From positions 1-64,000 of the forward strand of contig NW_027018005.1 in NCBI RefSeq assembly GCF_032854445.1: a DNA stretch of 64,000 nt, in the 5' to 3' direction. Position 1 is the stretch's first letter; every line of letters begins with the position of its first letter. This document shows, one piece after another, positions 21,862 to 34,700 of this stretch. Below the pieces are notes generated by a model. That model made no database searches. It saw only the letters and a program-made list of their open reading frames with translations, and was not told the origin of the DNA. Origin of the DNA: Liolophura sinensis (lineage: Eukaryota; Mollusca; Polyplacophora; Chitonida; Chitonidae). Both the position numbers and the translations under genes were made by a program.

Positions 21862-24606
21862 TTGAATGATCATTTATGTCATAATCACGTGCCCAGCAAC
21901 TGCTCTTACTCCATGGAAACCAGGAAAATTTGCAATTTTTCAACACCTGCCGATACCTGGCTCAATTCCGCATCTTTTGGCACCTTATTCATGTGGGTCT
22001 GTGGTCAGTTGTACTTTTTACAGCAGACTGTATCAAGTACCTTGTGTTTTTCACGTACAAATGGTGTGGTTTTTCTACACGTAGATAAAGACATTGAGAT
22101 TGTCTTGGACTTAGAAGTAAGACAATTGCTGGGTGAGTTAAATGGGCTTAGCCCAAAGATTTGACGTCTTCTGGGCTACCGAAGGGCACATAACTTATAG
22201 TCAAAAGTTGAATATAGTAATGACCAGTCGCGATTGTACAGAGTACAGTGTAGCCGATTTCAATTAACAAAAAGACCAGGCAAAAATGCAAAAGTGGAAA
22301 AACTGTTCCAGTGCTGCTGGTAAGAGGCTAATCCGACGTATTTTGTGACGAGAAATCGAACGGTGCAAACCGCGCTGCTCTCCTACTAATACTTTTGCCT
22401 GTAGTGACAATTGAATGATCATTTATGTCATAATCACGTGCACAGCAACGGCTCTTACTCCATGGAAACCAATGAACTTTACAATTTTTTAACAGCTGCC
22501 GATGCCTGGCTCAATTCCGCATCTTTTGGCACCTTCCTGAAGTGGGTCAGTGTTCAGTTGTACTTTTTACAGCAGACTGTATCAAGTACCTTGTGTTTTC
22601 CACGTACAAATGGTGTTGTTTTTCTGCACGTAGATAAAGACATTGAGATTGTCTTGCACTTAGAAGTAAGACAATTGCTGGGTGAGTTAAATGGGCTTAG
22701 CCGAAATATTTGACGTCTTCTGGGCTACCGAAGGGCACATAACTTATAGTCAAAAGTTGAATATAGTAATGACCAGTCGCGATTGTACAGAGTACAGTGT
22801 AGCCGATTTCAATTAACAAAAAGACCAGGTAAAAATGCAAAAGTGGAAAAACTGTTCCAGTGCTGCTGGTAAGAGGCTAATCCGACGTATTTTGTGACGA
22901 GAAATCGAATGGTGCAATCCCCGTTGCTCTCCTACCAATACTTTTGGCTGTAGTGACAATTGAATGATCATTTATGTCAAAATCACGTGCCCAGCAACGG
23001 CTCTTACTCCATGGAAACCAGGGAAATTTGCAATTTTTCAACAGCTGCCGATACCTGGCCATATTCCGCATCTTTTGGCACCTTATAAATGTGGGTCAGT
23101 GTTTAGTTGTACTTTTTACAGCAGACTGTATCAAGTACCTTGTGTTTTTCACGTACAAATGGTGTGGTTTTTCTACACGTAGATAAAGACATTGAGATTG
23201 TCTTGGACTTAGAAGTAAGACAATTGCTAGGTGACTTAAATGGGCTTGGCCCAAAGATTTCAGGTCTTCTGGGCTACCGAAGGGCACATAACTTATAGTC
23301 AAAAGTTGAATATAGTAATGACCAGTCGCGATTGTACAGAGTACAGTGTAGCCGATTTCAATTAACAAAAAGACCAGGTAAAAATGCAAAACTTAAAAAA
23401 CTGTTCCAGTGCTGCTGGTAAGAGGCTAATCCGACGTATTTTGTGACGAGAAATCGAATGGTGCAAACCGCGTTGCTCTCCGACCAATACTTTTGGCTGT
23501 AGCGACAATTGAATGATCATTGATGTCATAATCACGTGCCCAGTAACGGCTCTTACTCCATGGAAACCAGGGAAATTTGCAATTTTTCAACACCTGCCGA
23601 TGCCTGGCCCAATTCCGCATCTTTTGGCACCTTATAAATGTGGGTCAGTGTTTAGTTGTACTTTTTACAGCAGACTGTATCAAGTACCTTGTGTTTATCA
23701 CGTACAAATGGTGTGGTTTTTCTACACGTAGATAAAGACATTGAGATTGTCTTGCACTTAGAAGTAAGGCAATTGCTGGGTGAGTTAAATGGGCTTAGCC
23801 CAAAGATTTCAGATCTTCTGGGCTACCGAAGGGCACATAACTTATAGTCAAAAGTTGAATATAGTAATGATCAGTCGCGATTGTACAGAGTACAGTGTAG
23901 CCGATTTCAATTAACAAAAAGACCAGGCAAAAATGCAAAAGTGGAAAAACTGTTCCAGTGCTGCTGGTAAGAGGCTAATCCGACGTATTTTGTGACGAGA
24001 AATCGAATGGTGCAATCCGCGTTGCTCTCCGACCAATACGTTTGGCTGTAGCGACAATTGAATGATCATTTATGTCATAATCACGTGCCCAGCAACGGCT
24101 ATTACTCCATGGAAACCAGGGAAATTTGCAATTTTTCAAAAGCTGCCGATGCCTGGCCCAATTCCGCATCTTTTGGCACCTTACTGAAGTGGGTCAGTGT
24201 TCAGTTGTACTTTTTACAGCAGATTGTATCAAGTTCCTTGTGTTTTTAATGTACAAATGGTGTGGTTTTTCTACACGTAGATAAAGACATTGAGATTGTC
24301 TTGCACTTAGTAGTAAGACAATTCCTGGGTGAGTTAAAAGGGCTTAGCCGAAAGATTTGATGTCTTCTGGGCTACCGAAGGGCACATAACTTATAGCCAA
24401 AAGTTGAATATAGTAATGACCAGTCGCGATTGTACAGAGTACAGTGTAGCCGATTTCAATTAACAAACAGACCAGGCAAAAATGCAAAAGTATAAACACT
24501 GTTCCAGTGCTGCTGGTAAGAGGCTAATCCGACGTATTTTGTGACGAGAAATCAAATGGTGCAAACCGCGTTGCTCTCCGACCAATACTTTTGGCTGTAG
24601 CGACAA
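21862..24606. repeat. Five-unit block P Q Y X H, first copy
   Basis: Unit starts are 21862 (P), 22411 (Q, early form), 22960 (Y), 23509 (X) and 24058 (H). P is marked by CCAGGAAAATTTGC, CAACACCTGCCG and TTATTCATGTGGG. Y is marked by TGTCAAAATCACG and CTAGGTGACTTAAATG. X is marked by CCCAGTAACGG, TTATCACG and AATGATCAGTCG. The same order recurs at 31746-33943, and in shortened form at 29549-31745. Confidence 0.82.
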
Positions 24607-26253
24607 TTGAATGATCATTTATGTCATAATCACGTGCCCAGCAACGGCTCTTACTCCATGGAAACCAAAAAAATTTGCAATTTTTCAACACCTGCCGATA
24701 CCTGGCCCAATTCCGCATCTTTTGGCACCTTATTCATGTGGGTCTGTGGTCAGTTGTACTTTTTACAGCAGACTGTATCAAGTACCTTGTGTTTTTCACG
24801 TACAAATGGTGTGGTTTTTCTACACGTAGATAAAGACATTGAGATTGTCTTGGACTTAGAAGTAAGACAATTGCTAGGTGACTTAAATGGGCTTGGCCCA
24901 AAGATTTCAGGTCTTCTGGGCTACCGAAGGGCACATAACTTATAGTCAAAAGTTGAATATAGTAATGACCAGTCGCGATTGTACAGAGTACAGTGTAGCC
25001 GATTTCAATTAACAAAAAGACCAGGTAAAAATGCAAAACTGGAAAAACTGTTCCAGTGCTGCTGGTAAGAGGCTAATCCGACGTATTTTGTGACGAGAAA
25101 TCGAATGGTGCAAACCGCGTTGCTCTCCGACCAATACTTTTGGCTGTAGCGACAATTGAATGATCATTGATGTCATAATCACGTGCCCAGTAACGGCTCT
25201 TACTCCATGGAAACCAGGGAAATTTGCAATTTTTCAACACCTGCCGATGCCTGGCCCAATTCCGCATCTTTTGGCACCTTATAAATGTGGGTCAGTGTTT
25301 AGTTGTACTTTTTACAGCAGACTGTATCAAGTACCTTGTGTTTATCACGTACAAATGGTGTGGTTTTTCTACACGTAGATAAAGACATTGAGATTGTCTT
25401 GCACTTAGAAGTAAGGCAATTGCTGGGTGAGTTAAATGGGCTTAGCCCAAAGATTTCAGATCTTCTGGGCTACCGAAGGGCACATAACTTATAGTCAAAA
25501 GTTGAATATAGTAATGATCAGTCGCGATTGTACAGAGTACAGTGTAGCCGATTTCAATTAACAAAAAGACCAGGCAAAAATGCAAAAGTGGAAAAACTGT
25601 TCCAGTGCTGCTGGTAAGAGGCTAATCCGACGTATTTTGTGACGAGAAATCGAATGGTGCAATCCGCGTTGCTCTCCGACCAATACGTTTGGCTGTAGCG
25701 ACAATTGAATGATCATTTATGTCATAATCACGTGCCCAGCAACGGCTATTACTCCATGGAAACCAGGGAAATTTGCAATTTTTCAACACCTGCCGATGCC
25801 TGGCCCAATTCCGCATCTTTTGGCACCTTACTGAAGTGGGTCAGTGTTCAGTTGTACTTTTTACAGCAGATTGTATCAAGTTCCTTGTGTTTTTAATGTA
25901 CAAATGGTGTGGTTTTTCTACACGTAGATAAAGACATTGAGATTGTCTTGCACTTAGTAGTAAGACAATTCCTGGGTGAGTTAAAAGGGCTTAGCCGAAA
26001 GATTTGATGTCTTCTGGGCTACCGAAGGGCACATAACTTATAGCCAAAAGTTGAATATAGTAATGACCAGTCGCGATTGTACAGAGTACAGTGTAGCCGA
26101 TTTCAATTAACAAAAAGACCAGGCAAAAATGCAAAAGTATAAAAACTGTTCCAGTGCTGCTGGTAAGAGGCTAATCCGACGTATTTTGTGACGAGAAATC
26201 GAATGGTGCAAACCGCGCTGCTCTCCTACTAATACTTTTGCCTGTAGTGACAA
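24607..26253. repeat. Trimer duplication (P/Y hybrid, X, H)
   Basis: Unit starts are 24607, 25156 and 25705. X and H repeat the units at 23509 and 24058 exactly three units (1647 bp) downstream, including private marks such as CCCAGTAACGG and AAGTTCCTTG. The unit at 24607 starts as P (TTATTCATGTGGG at 24730) and ends as Y (CTAGGTGACTT near 24875). The duplication is therefore explained by unequal exchange between a P unit and a Y unit. Confidence 0.87.
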
Positions 26254-29200
26254 TTGAATGATCATTTATGTCATAATCACGTGCACAGCAACGGCTCTTA
26301 CTCCATGGAAACCAGGGAACTTTACAATTTTTTAACAGCTGCCGATGCCTGGCTCAATTCCGCATCTTTTGGCACCTTCCTGAAGTGGGTCAGTGTTCAG
26401 TTGTACTTTTTACAGCAGACTGTATCAAGTACCTTGTGTTTTTCACGTACAAATGGTCTGGTTTTTCTGCACGTAGATAAAGACATTGAGATTGTCTTGC
26501 ACTTAGAAGTAAGACAATTGCTGGGTGAGTTAAATGGGCTTAGCCGAAATATTTGACGTCTTCTGGGCTACCGAAGGGCACATAACTTATAGTCAAAAGT
26601 TGAATATAGTAATGACCAGTCGCGATTGTACAGAGTACAGTGTAGCCGATTTCAATTAACAAAAAGACCAGGCAAAAATGCAAAAGTGGAAAAACTGTTC
26701 TAGTGCTGCTGGTAAGAGGCTAATCCGACGTATTTTGTGACGAGAAATCGAATGGTGCAAAGCGCGTTGCTCTCCGACCAATACTTTTGGCTGTAGCGAC
26801 AATTCAATGATCATTGATGTCATAATCACGTGCCCAGCAACGGCTCTTACTCCATGGAAACCAGGGATATTTGCAATTTTTTAACAGCTGCCGATGCCTG
26901 GCTCAATTCCGCATCTTTTGGCACCTTATAAATGTGGGTCAGTGTTCAGTTGTACTTTTTACAGCAGACTGTATCAAGTACCTTGTGTTTTTTATGTACA
27001 AATGGTCTGGTTTTTCTACACGTAGATAAAGACATTGAGATTGTCTTGGACTTAGAAGTAAGACAATTGCTGGGTGAGTTAAATGGGCTGAGCCCAAAGA
27101 TTTGACGTCTTCTGGGCTACCGAAGGGCACATAACTTATAGTCAAAAGTTGAATATAGTAATGACCAGTCGCGATTGTACAGAGTACAGTGTAGCCGATT
27201 TCAATTAACAAAAAGACCAGGCAAAAATGCAAAAGTATAAAAACTGTTCCAGTGCTCCTGGTAAGAGGCTAATCCGACGTATTTTGTGACGAGAAATCGA
27301 ATGGTGCAAACCGCGTTGCTCTCCTACTAATACTTTTGCCTGTAGTGACAATTGAATGATCATTTATGTCATAATCACGTGCCCAGCAACGGCTCTTACT
27401 CCATGGAAACCAGGGAACTTTACAATTTTTTAACAGCTGCCGATGCCTGGCTCAATTCCGCATCTTTTGGCACCTTCCTGAAGTGGGTCAGTGTTCAGTT
27501 GTACTTTTTACAGCAGACTGTATCAAGTACCTTGTGTTTTTTATGTACAAATGGTCTGGTTTTTCTACACGTAGATAAAGACATTGAGATTGTCTTGGAC
27601 TTAGAAGTAAGACAATTGCTGGGTGAGTTAAATGGGCTGAGCCCAAAGATTTGACGTCTTCTGGGCTACCGAAGGGCACATAACTTATAGTCAAAAGTTG
27701 AATATAGTAATGACCAGTCGCGATTGTACAGAGTACAGTTTAGCCGATTTCAATTAACAAAAAGACCAGGCAAAAATGCAAAAGTATAAAAACTGTTCCA
27801 GTGCTGGTGGTAAGAGGCTAATCCGACGTATTTTGTGACGAGAAATCGAATGGTGCAAACCGCGCTGCTCTCCTACTAATACTTTTGCCTGTAGTGACAA
27901 TTGAATGATCATTTATGTCATAATCACGTGCACAGCAACGGCTCTTACTCCATGGAATCCAGGGAACTTTACAATTTTTTAACAGCTGCCGATGCCTGGC
28001 TCAATTCCGCATCTTTTGGCACCTTCCTGAAGTGGGTCAGTGTTCAGTTGTACTTTTTACAGCAGACTGTATCAAGTACCTTGTGTTTTCCACGTACAAA
28101 TGGTGTGGTTTTTCTGCACGTAGATAAAGACATTGAGATTGTCTTGCACTTAGAAGTAAGACAATTCCTGGGTGAGTTAAATGGGCTTAGCCGAAAGATT
28201 TCAGGTCTTCTGGGCTACCGAAGGGCACATAACTTATAGTCAAAAGTTGAATATAGTAATGACCAGTCGCGATTGTACAGAGTACAGTGTAGCCGATTTC
28301 AATTAACAAAAAGACCAGGCAAAAATGCAAAAGTGGAAAAACTGTTCCAGTGCTGCTGGTAAGAGGCTAATCCGACGTATTTTGTGACGAGAAATCGAAT
28401 GGTGCAAACCGCGTTGCTCTCCGACCAATACTTTTGGCTGTAGTGACAATTGAATGATCATTTATGTCATAATCACGTGCCCAGCAACGGCTCTTACTCC
28501 ATGGAAACCAGGGAAATTGGCAATTTTTCAACAGCTGCCGATACCTGGCCCAATTCTGCATCTTTGGCACCTTATAAATGTGGGTCAGTGTTTAGTTGTA
28601 CTTTTTACAGCAGACTGTATCAAGTACCTTGTGTTTTTTATGTACAAATGGTGTGGTTTTTTCTACACGTAGATAAAGACATTGAGATTGTCTTGGACTT
28701 AGAAGTAAGACAATTGCTGGGTGAGTTAAATGGGCTTAGCCGAAATATTTGACGTCTTCTGGGCTACCGAAGGGCACATAACTTATAGTCAAAATTTGAA
28801 TATAGTAATGACCAGTCGCGATTGTACAGAGTACAGTGTAGCCGATTTCAATTAACAAAAAGACCAGGCAAAAATGCAAAAGTGGAAAAACTGTTCTAGT
28901 GCTGCTGGTAAGAGGCTAATCCGACGTATTTTGTGACGAGAAATCGAATGGTGCAAACCGCGTTGCTCTCCGACCAATACTTTTGGCTGTAGCGACAATT
29001 CAATGATCATTGGTGTCATAATCACGTGCCCAGCAACGGCTCTTACTCCATGGAAACCAGGGAAATTTGCAATTTTTCAACAGCTGCCTATACCTGGCCC
29101 AATTCCGCATCTTTTGGCACCTTATAAATGTGGGTCAGTGTTCAGTTGTACTTTTTACAGCAGATTGTATCAAGTACCTTGTGTTTTTAATGTACAAATG

Positions 29201-29548
29201 GTGTGGTTTTTCTACACGTAGATAAAGACATTGAGATTGTCTTGCACTTAGAAGTAAGGCAACTCCTGGGTGAGTTAAAAGGGCTTAGCCGAAAGATTTG
29301 ATGTCTTCTGGGCTACCGAAGGGCACATAACTTATAGCCAAAAGTTGAATATAGTAATGACCAGTCGCGATTGTACAGAGTACAGTGTAGCCGATTTCAA
29401 TTAACAAAAAGACCAGGCAAAAATGCAAAAGTATAAAAAACTGTTCCAGTGCTGCTGGTAAGAGGCTAATCCGACGTATTTTGTGACGAGAAATCGAATG
29501 GTGCAAACCGCGTTGCTCTCCGACCAATACTTTTGGCTGTAGCGACAA
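26254..29548. repeat. Irregular six-unit stretch (Q N O Q Y-like Z)
   Basis: Unit starts are 26254, 26803, 27352, 27901, 28450 and 28999. The units at 26803 and 27352 share the same second half (TTTTTTATGTACAAATGGTC and CTGAGCCCAAAG) 549 bp apart, but have different first halves. The one at 27352 is a Q head joined to an N tail. The unit at 28450 joins a Y- or J-like head (GGAAATTGGC) to a tail ending CCGAAATATTTG. The stretch seems to have been rearranged more often than its neighbours. Confidence 0.75.
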
Positions 29549-31745
29549 TTGAATGATCATTTATGTCATAATCACGTGCCCAGCAACAGCTCTTACTCCA
29601 TGGAAACCAGGGATATTTGCAATTTTTCAACACCTGCCGATACCTGGCTCAATTCCGCATCTTTTGGCACCTTATTCATGTGGGTCTGTGGTCAGTTGTA
29701 CTTTTTACAGCAGACTGTATCAAGTACCTTGTGTTTTTCACGTACAAATGGTCTGGTTTTTCTACACGTAGATAAAGACATTGAGATTGTCTTGGACTTA
29801 GAAGTAAGACAATTGCTGGGTGAGTTAAATGGGCTTAGCCCAAAGATTTGACGTCTTCTGGGCTACCGAAGGGCACATAACTTATAGTCAAAAGTTGAAT
29901 ATAGTAATGACCAGTCGCGATTGTACAGAGTACAGTGTAGCCGATTTCAATTAACAAAAAGACCAGGTAAAAATGCAAAAGTGGAAAAACTGTTCCAGTG
30001 CTGCTGGTAAGAGGCTAATCCGACGTATTTTGTGACGAGAAATCGAATGGTGCAATCCCCGTTGCTCTCCTACTAATACTTTTGGCTGTAGTGACAATTG
30101 AATGATCATTTATGTCAAAATCACGTGCCCAGCAACGGCTCTTACTCCATGGAAACCAGGGAAATTTGCAATTTTTCAACAGCTGCCGATACCTGGCCAT
30201 ATATTCCGCATCTTTTGGCACCTGTTATAAATGTGGGTCAGTGTTTAGTTGTACTTTTTACAGCAGACTGTATCAAGTACCTTGTGTTTTTCACGTACAA
30301 ATGGTGTGGTTTTTCTACACGTAGATAAAGACATTGAGATTGTCTTGGACTTAGAAGTAAGACAATTGCTGGTGACTTAAAATGGCTTGGCCAAGATTTC
30401 AGGTCTTCTGGGCTACCGAAGGGCACATAAACTTATAGTCAAAAGTTGAATATAGTAATGACCAGTCGCGATTGTACAGAGTACAGTGTAGCCGATTTCA
30501 ATTAACAAAAAGACAGGTAAAAAATGCAAAACTGGAAAAACTGTTCCAGTGCTGCTGGTAAGAGGCTAATCCGACGTATTTTGTGACGAGAAATCGAATG
30601 GTGCAAACCGCGTTGCTCTCCGACCAATACTTTTGGCTGTAGCGACAATTGAATGATCATTGATGTTCATAATCACGTGCCCAGCAACGGCTCTTACTCC
30701 ATGGAAACCAGGGAAATTTGCAATTTTTCAACACCTGCCGATGCCTGGCCCAATTCCGCATCTTTGGCACCTTATAAATGTGGGTCAGTGTTTAGTTGTA
30801 CTTTTTACAGCAGTCTGTATCAAGTACCTTGTGTTTATCACGTACAAATGGTGTGGTTTTTCTACACGTAGATAAAGACATTGAGATTGTCTTGCACTTA
30901 GAAGTAAGGCAATTGCTGGGTGAGTTAAATGGGCTTAGCCCAAAGATTTCAGATCTTCTGGGCTACCGAAGGGCACATAACTTATAGTCAAAAGTTGAAT
31001 ATAGTAATGATCACTCGCGATTGTACAGAGTACAGTGTAGCCGATTTCAATTAACAAAAAGACCAGGCAAAAATGCAAAAGTGGAAAAACTTTCCAGTGC
31101 TGCTGGTAAGAGGCTAATCCGACGTATTTTGTGACGAGAAATCGAATGGTGCAATCCGCGTTGCTCTCCGACCAATACGTTTGGCTGTAGCGACAATTGA
31201 ATGATCATTTATGTCATAATCACGTGCCCAGCAACGGCTATTACTCCATGGAAACCAGGGAAATTTGCAATTTTTCAAAAGCTGCCGATGCCTGCTCAAT
31301 TCCGCATCTTTTGGCACCTTACTGAAGTGGGTCAGTGTTCAGTTGTACTTTTTACAGCAGATTGTATCAAGTACCTTGTGTTTTTAATCTACAAATGGTG
31401 TGGTTTTTCTACACGTAGATAAAGACATTGAGATTGTCTTGCACTTAGAAGTAAGACAATTCCTGGGTGAGTTAAAAGGGCTTAGCCGAAAGATTTGATG
31501 TCTTCTGGGCTACCGAAGGGCACATAACTTATAGCCAAAAGTTGAATATAGGTAATGACCAGTCGCGATTGTACAGAGTACAGTGTAGCCGATTTCAATT
31601 AACAAAAAGACCAGGCAAAAATGCAAAAGTATAAAAACTGTTCCAGTGCTGCTGGTAAGAGGCTAATCCGACGTATTTTGTGACGAGAAATCAAATGGTG
31701 CAAACCGCGTTGCTCTCCGACCAATACTTTTGGCTGTAGCGACAA
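29549..31745. repeat. Shortened P Y X H block with many small indels
   Basis: Unit starts are 29549 (P), 30098 (Y), 30649 (X) and 31197 (H). Compared with 21862-24606 the Q unit is missing. From about 30190 to 31555 there are at least ten single- or two-base gains or losses relative to sister units, for example near 30201, 30220, 30372, 30379, 30430, 30515, 30666, 30763, 31092, 31295 and 31551. Such a density is not seen in neighbouring blocks and could reflect consensus errors. Confidence 0.8.
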
Positions 31746-34700
31746 TTGAATGATCATTTATGTCATAATCACGTGCCCAGCAACGGCTCTTACTCCATGG
31801 AAACCAGGAAAATTTGCAATTTTTCAACACCTGCCGATACCTGGCTCAATTCCGCATCTTTTGGCACCTTATTCATGTGGGTCTGTGGTCAGTTGTACTT
31901 TTTACAGCAGACTGTATCAAGTACCTTGTGTTTCTCACGTACAAATGGTGTGGTTTTTCTACACGTAGATAAAGACATTGAGATTGTCTTGGACTTAGAA
32001 GTAAGACAATTGCTGGGTGAGTTAAATGGGCTTAGCCCAAAGATTTGACGTCTTCTGGGCTACCGAAGGGCACATAACTTATAGTCAAAAGTTGAATATA
32101 GTAATGACCAGTCGCGATTGTACACAGTACAGTGTAGCCGATTTCAATTAACAAAAAGAACGAGGCAAAAATGCAAAAGTGGAAAAAACTGTTCCAGTGC
32201 TGCTGGTAAGAGGCTAATCCGACGTATTTTGTGACGAGAAATCGAACGGTGCAAACCGCGCTGCTCTCCTACTAATACTTTTGCCTGTAGTGACAATTGA
32301 ATGATCATTTATGTCATAATCACGTGCACAGCAACGGCTCTTACTCCATGGAAACCAGGGAACTTTACAATTTTTTAACAGCTGCCGATGCCTGGCTCAA
32401 TTCCGCATCTTTTGGCACCTTCCTGAAGTGGGTCAGTGTTCAGTTGTACTTTTTACAGCAGACTGTATCAAGTACCTTGTGTTTTCCACGTACAAATGGT
32501 GTGGTTTTTCTGCACGTAGATAAAGACATTGAGATTGTCTTGCACTTAGAAGTAAGACAATTGCTGGGTGAGTTAAATGGGCTTAGCCGAAATATTTGAC
32601 GTCTTCTGGGCTACCGATGGGCACATAACTTATAGTCAAAAGTTGAATATAGTAATGACCAGTCGCGATTGTACAGAGTACAGTGTAGCCGATTTCAATT
32701 AACAAAAAGACCAGGTAAAAATGCAAAAGTGGAAAAACTGTTCCAGTGCTGCTGATAAGAGGCTAATCCGACGTATTTTGTGACGAGAAATCGAATGGTG
32801 CCATCCCCGTTGCTCTCCGACCAATACTTTTGGCTGTAGCGACAATTGAATGATCATTTATGTCATAATCACGTGCCCAGCAACGGCTCTTACTCCATGG
32901 AAACCAGGGAAATTTGCAATTTTTCAACAGCTGCCGATACCTGGCCCAATTCCGCATCTTTTGCCACCTTATAAATGTGGGTCAGTGTTTAGTTGTACTT
33001 TTTACAGCAGACTGTATCAAGTACCTTGTGTTTTTCACGTACAAATGGTGTGGTTTTTCTACACGTAGATAAAGACATTGAGATTGTCTTGCACTTAGAA
33101 GTAAGACAATTGCTGGGTGACTTAAATGGGCTTGGCCCAAAGATTTCAGGTCTTCTGGCTACCGAAGGGCACATAACTTATAGTCAAAAGTTGAATATAT
33201 TAATGACCAGTCGCGATTTTACAGAGTACAGTGTAGCCGATTTCAATTAACAAAAAGACCAGGTAAAAATGCAAAACTGGAAAAACTGTTCCAGTGCTGC
33301 TGGTAAGAGGCTAATCCGACGTATTTTGTGACGAGAAATCGAATGGTGCAAACCGCGTTGCTCTCCGACCAATACTTTTGGCTGTAGCGACAACTGAATG
33401 ATCATTGATGTCATAATCACGTGCACAGCAACGGCTCTTACTCTATGGAAACCAGGGAAATTTGCAATTTTTTAACACCTGCCGATGCCTGGCCCAATTC
33501 CGCATTTTTTGGCACCTTATAAATGTGGGTCAGTGTTTAGTTGTACTTTTTACAGCAGACTGTATCAAGTACCTTGTGTTTTTCACGTACAAATGGTGTG
33601 GTTTTTCTACACGTAGATAAAGACATTGTGATTGTCTTGCACTTAGAAGTAAGGCAATTGCTGGGTGAGTTAAATGGGCTTAGCCCAAAGATTTCAGATC
33701 TTCTGGGCTACCGAAGGGCACATAACTTATAGTCAAAAGTTGAATATAGTAATGATCAGTCGCGATTGTACAGAGTACAGTGTAGCCGATTTCAATTAAC
33801 AAAAAGACCAGGCAAAAATGCAAAAGTGGAAAAACTGTTCCAGTGCTGCTGGTAAGAGGCTAATCCGACGTATTTTGTGACGAGAAATCGAATGGTGCAA
33901 TCCGCGTTGCTCTCCGACTAATACGTTTGGCTGTAGCGACAATTAAATGATCATTTATGTCATAATCACGTGCCCAGCAACGGCTATTACTCCATGGAAA
34001 CCAGGGAAATTTGCAATTTTTCAAAAGCTGCCGATGCCTGGCTCAATTCCGCATCTTTTGGCACCTTACTGAAGTGGGTCAGTGTTCACTTGTACTTTTT
34101 ACAGCAGATTGTATCAAGTACCTTGTGTTTTTCACGTACAAATGGTGTGGTTTTTCTACACGTAGATAAAGACATTGAGATTGTTTTGCACTTAGAAGTA
34201 AGACAATTCCTGGGTGAGTTAAAAGGGCTTAGCCGAAAGATTTGATGTCTTCTGGGCTACCGAAGGGCACATAACTTATAGTCAAAAGTTGAATATAGTA
34301 ATGATCACTCGCGATTGTACAGAGTACAGTGTAGCCGATTTCAATTAACAAAAAGACCAGGCAAAAATGCAAAAGTGGAAAAACTGTTCCAGTGCTGCTG
34401 TAAGAGGCTAATCCGACGTATTTTGTGACGAGAAATCGAATGGTGCAATCCGCGTTGCTCTCCGACCAATACGTTTGGCTGTAGCGACAATTGAATGATC
34501 ATTTATGTCATAATCACGTGCCCAGCAACGGCTATTACTCCATGGAAACCAGGAAAATTTGCAATTTTTCAAAAGCTGCCGATGCCTGGCTCAATTCCGC
34601 ATCTTTTGGCACCTTACTGAAGTGGGTCAGTGTTCAGTTGTACTTTTTACAGCAGATTGTATCAAGTACCTTGTGTTTTTAATGTACAAATGGTGTGCTT

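Noticed and set aside
24607-26253. The trimer duplication as an assembly artefact
   Set aside because: The first unit is a true P/Y hybrid and the copies differ at a few sites (for example CAACACC for CAAAAGC in the H unit), which a simple assembly duplication would not create. Read support is still desirable.
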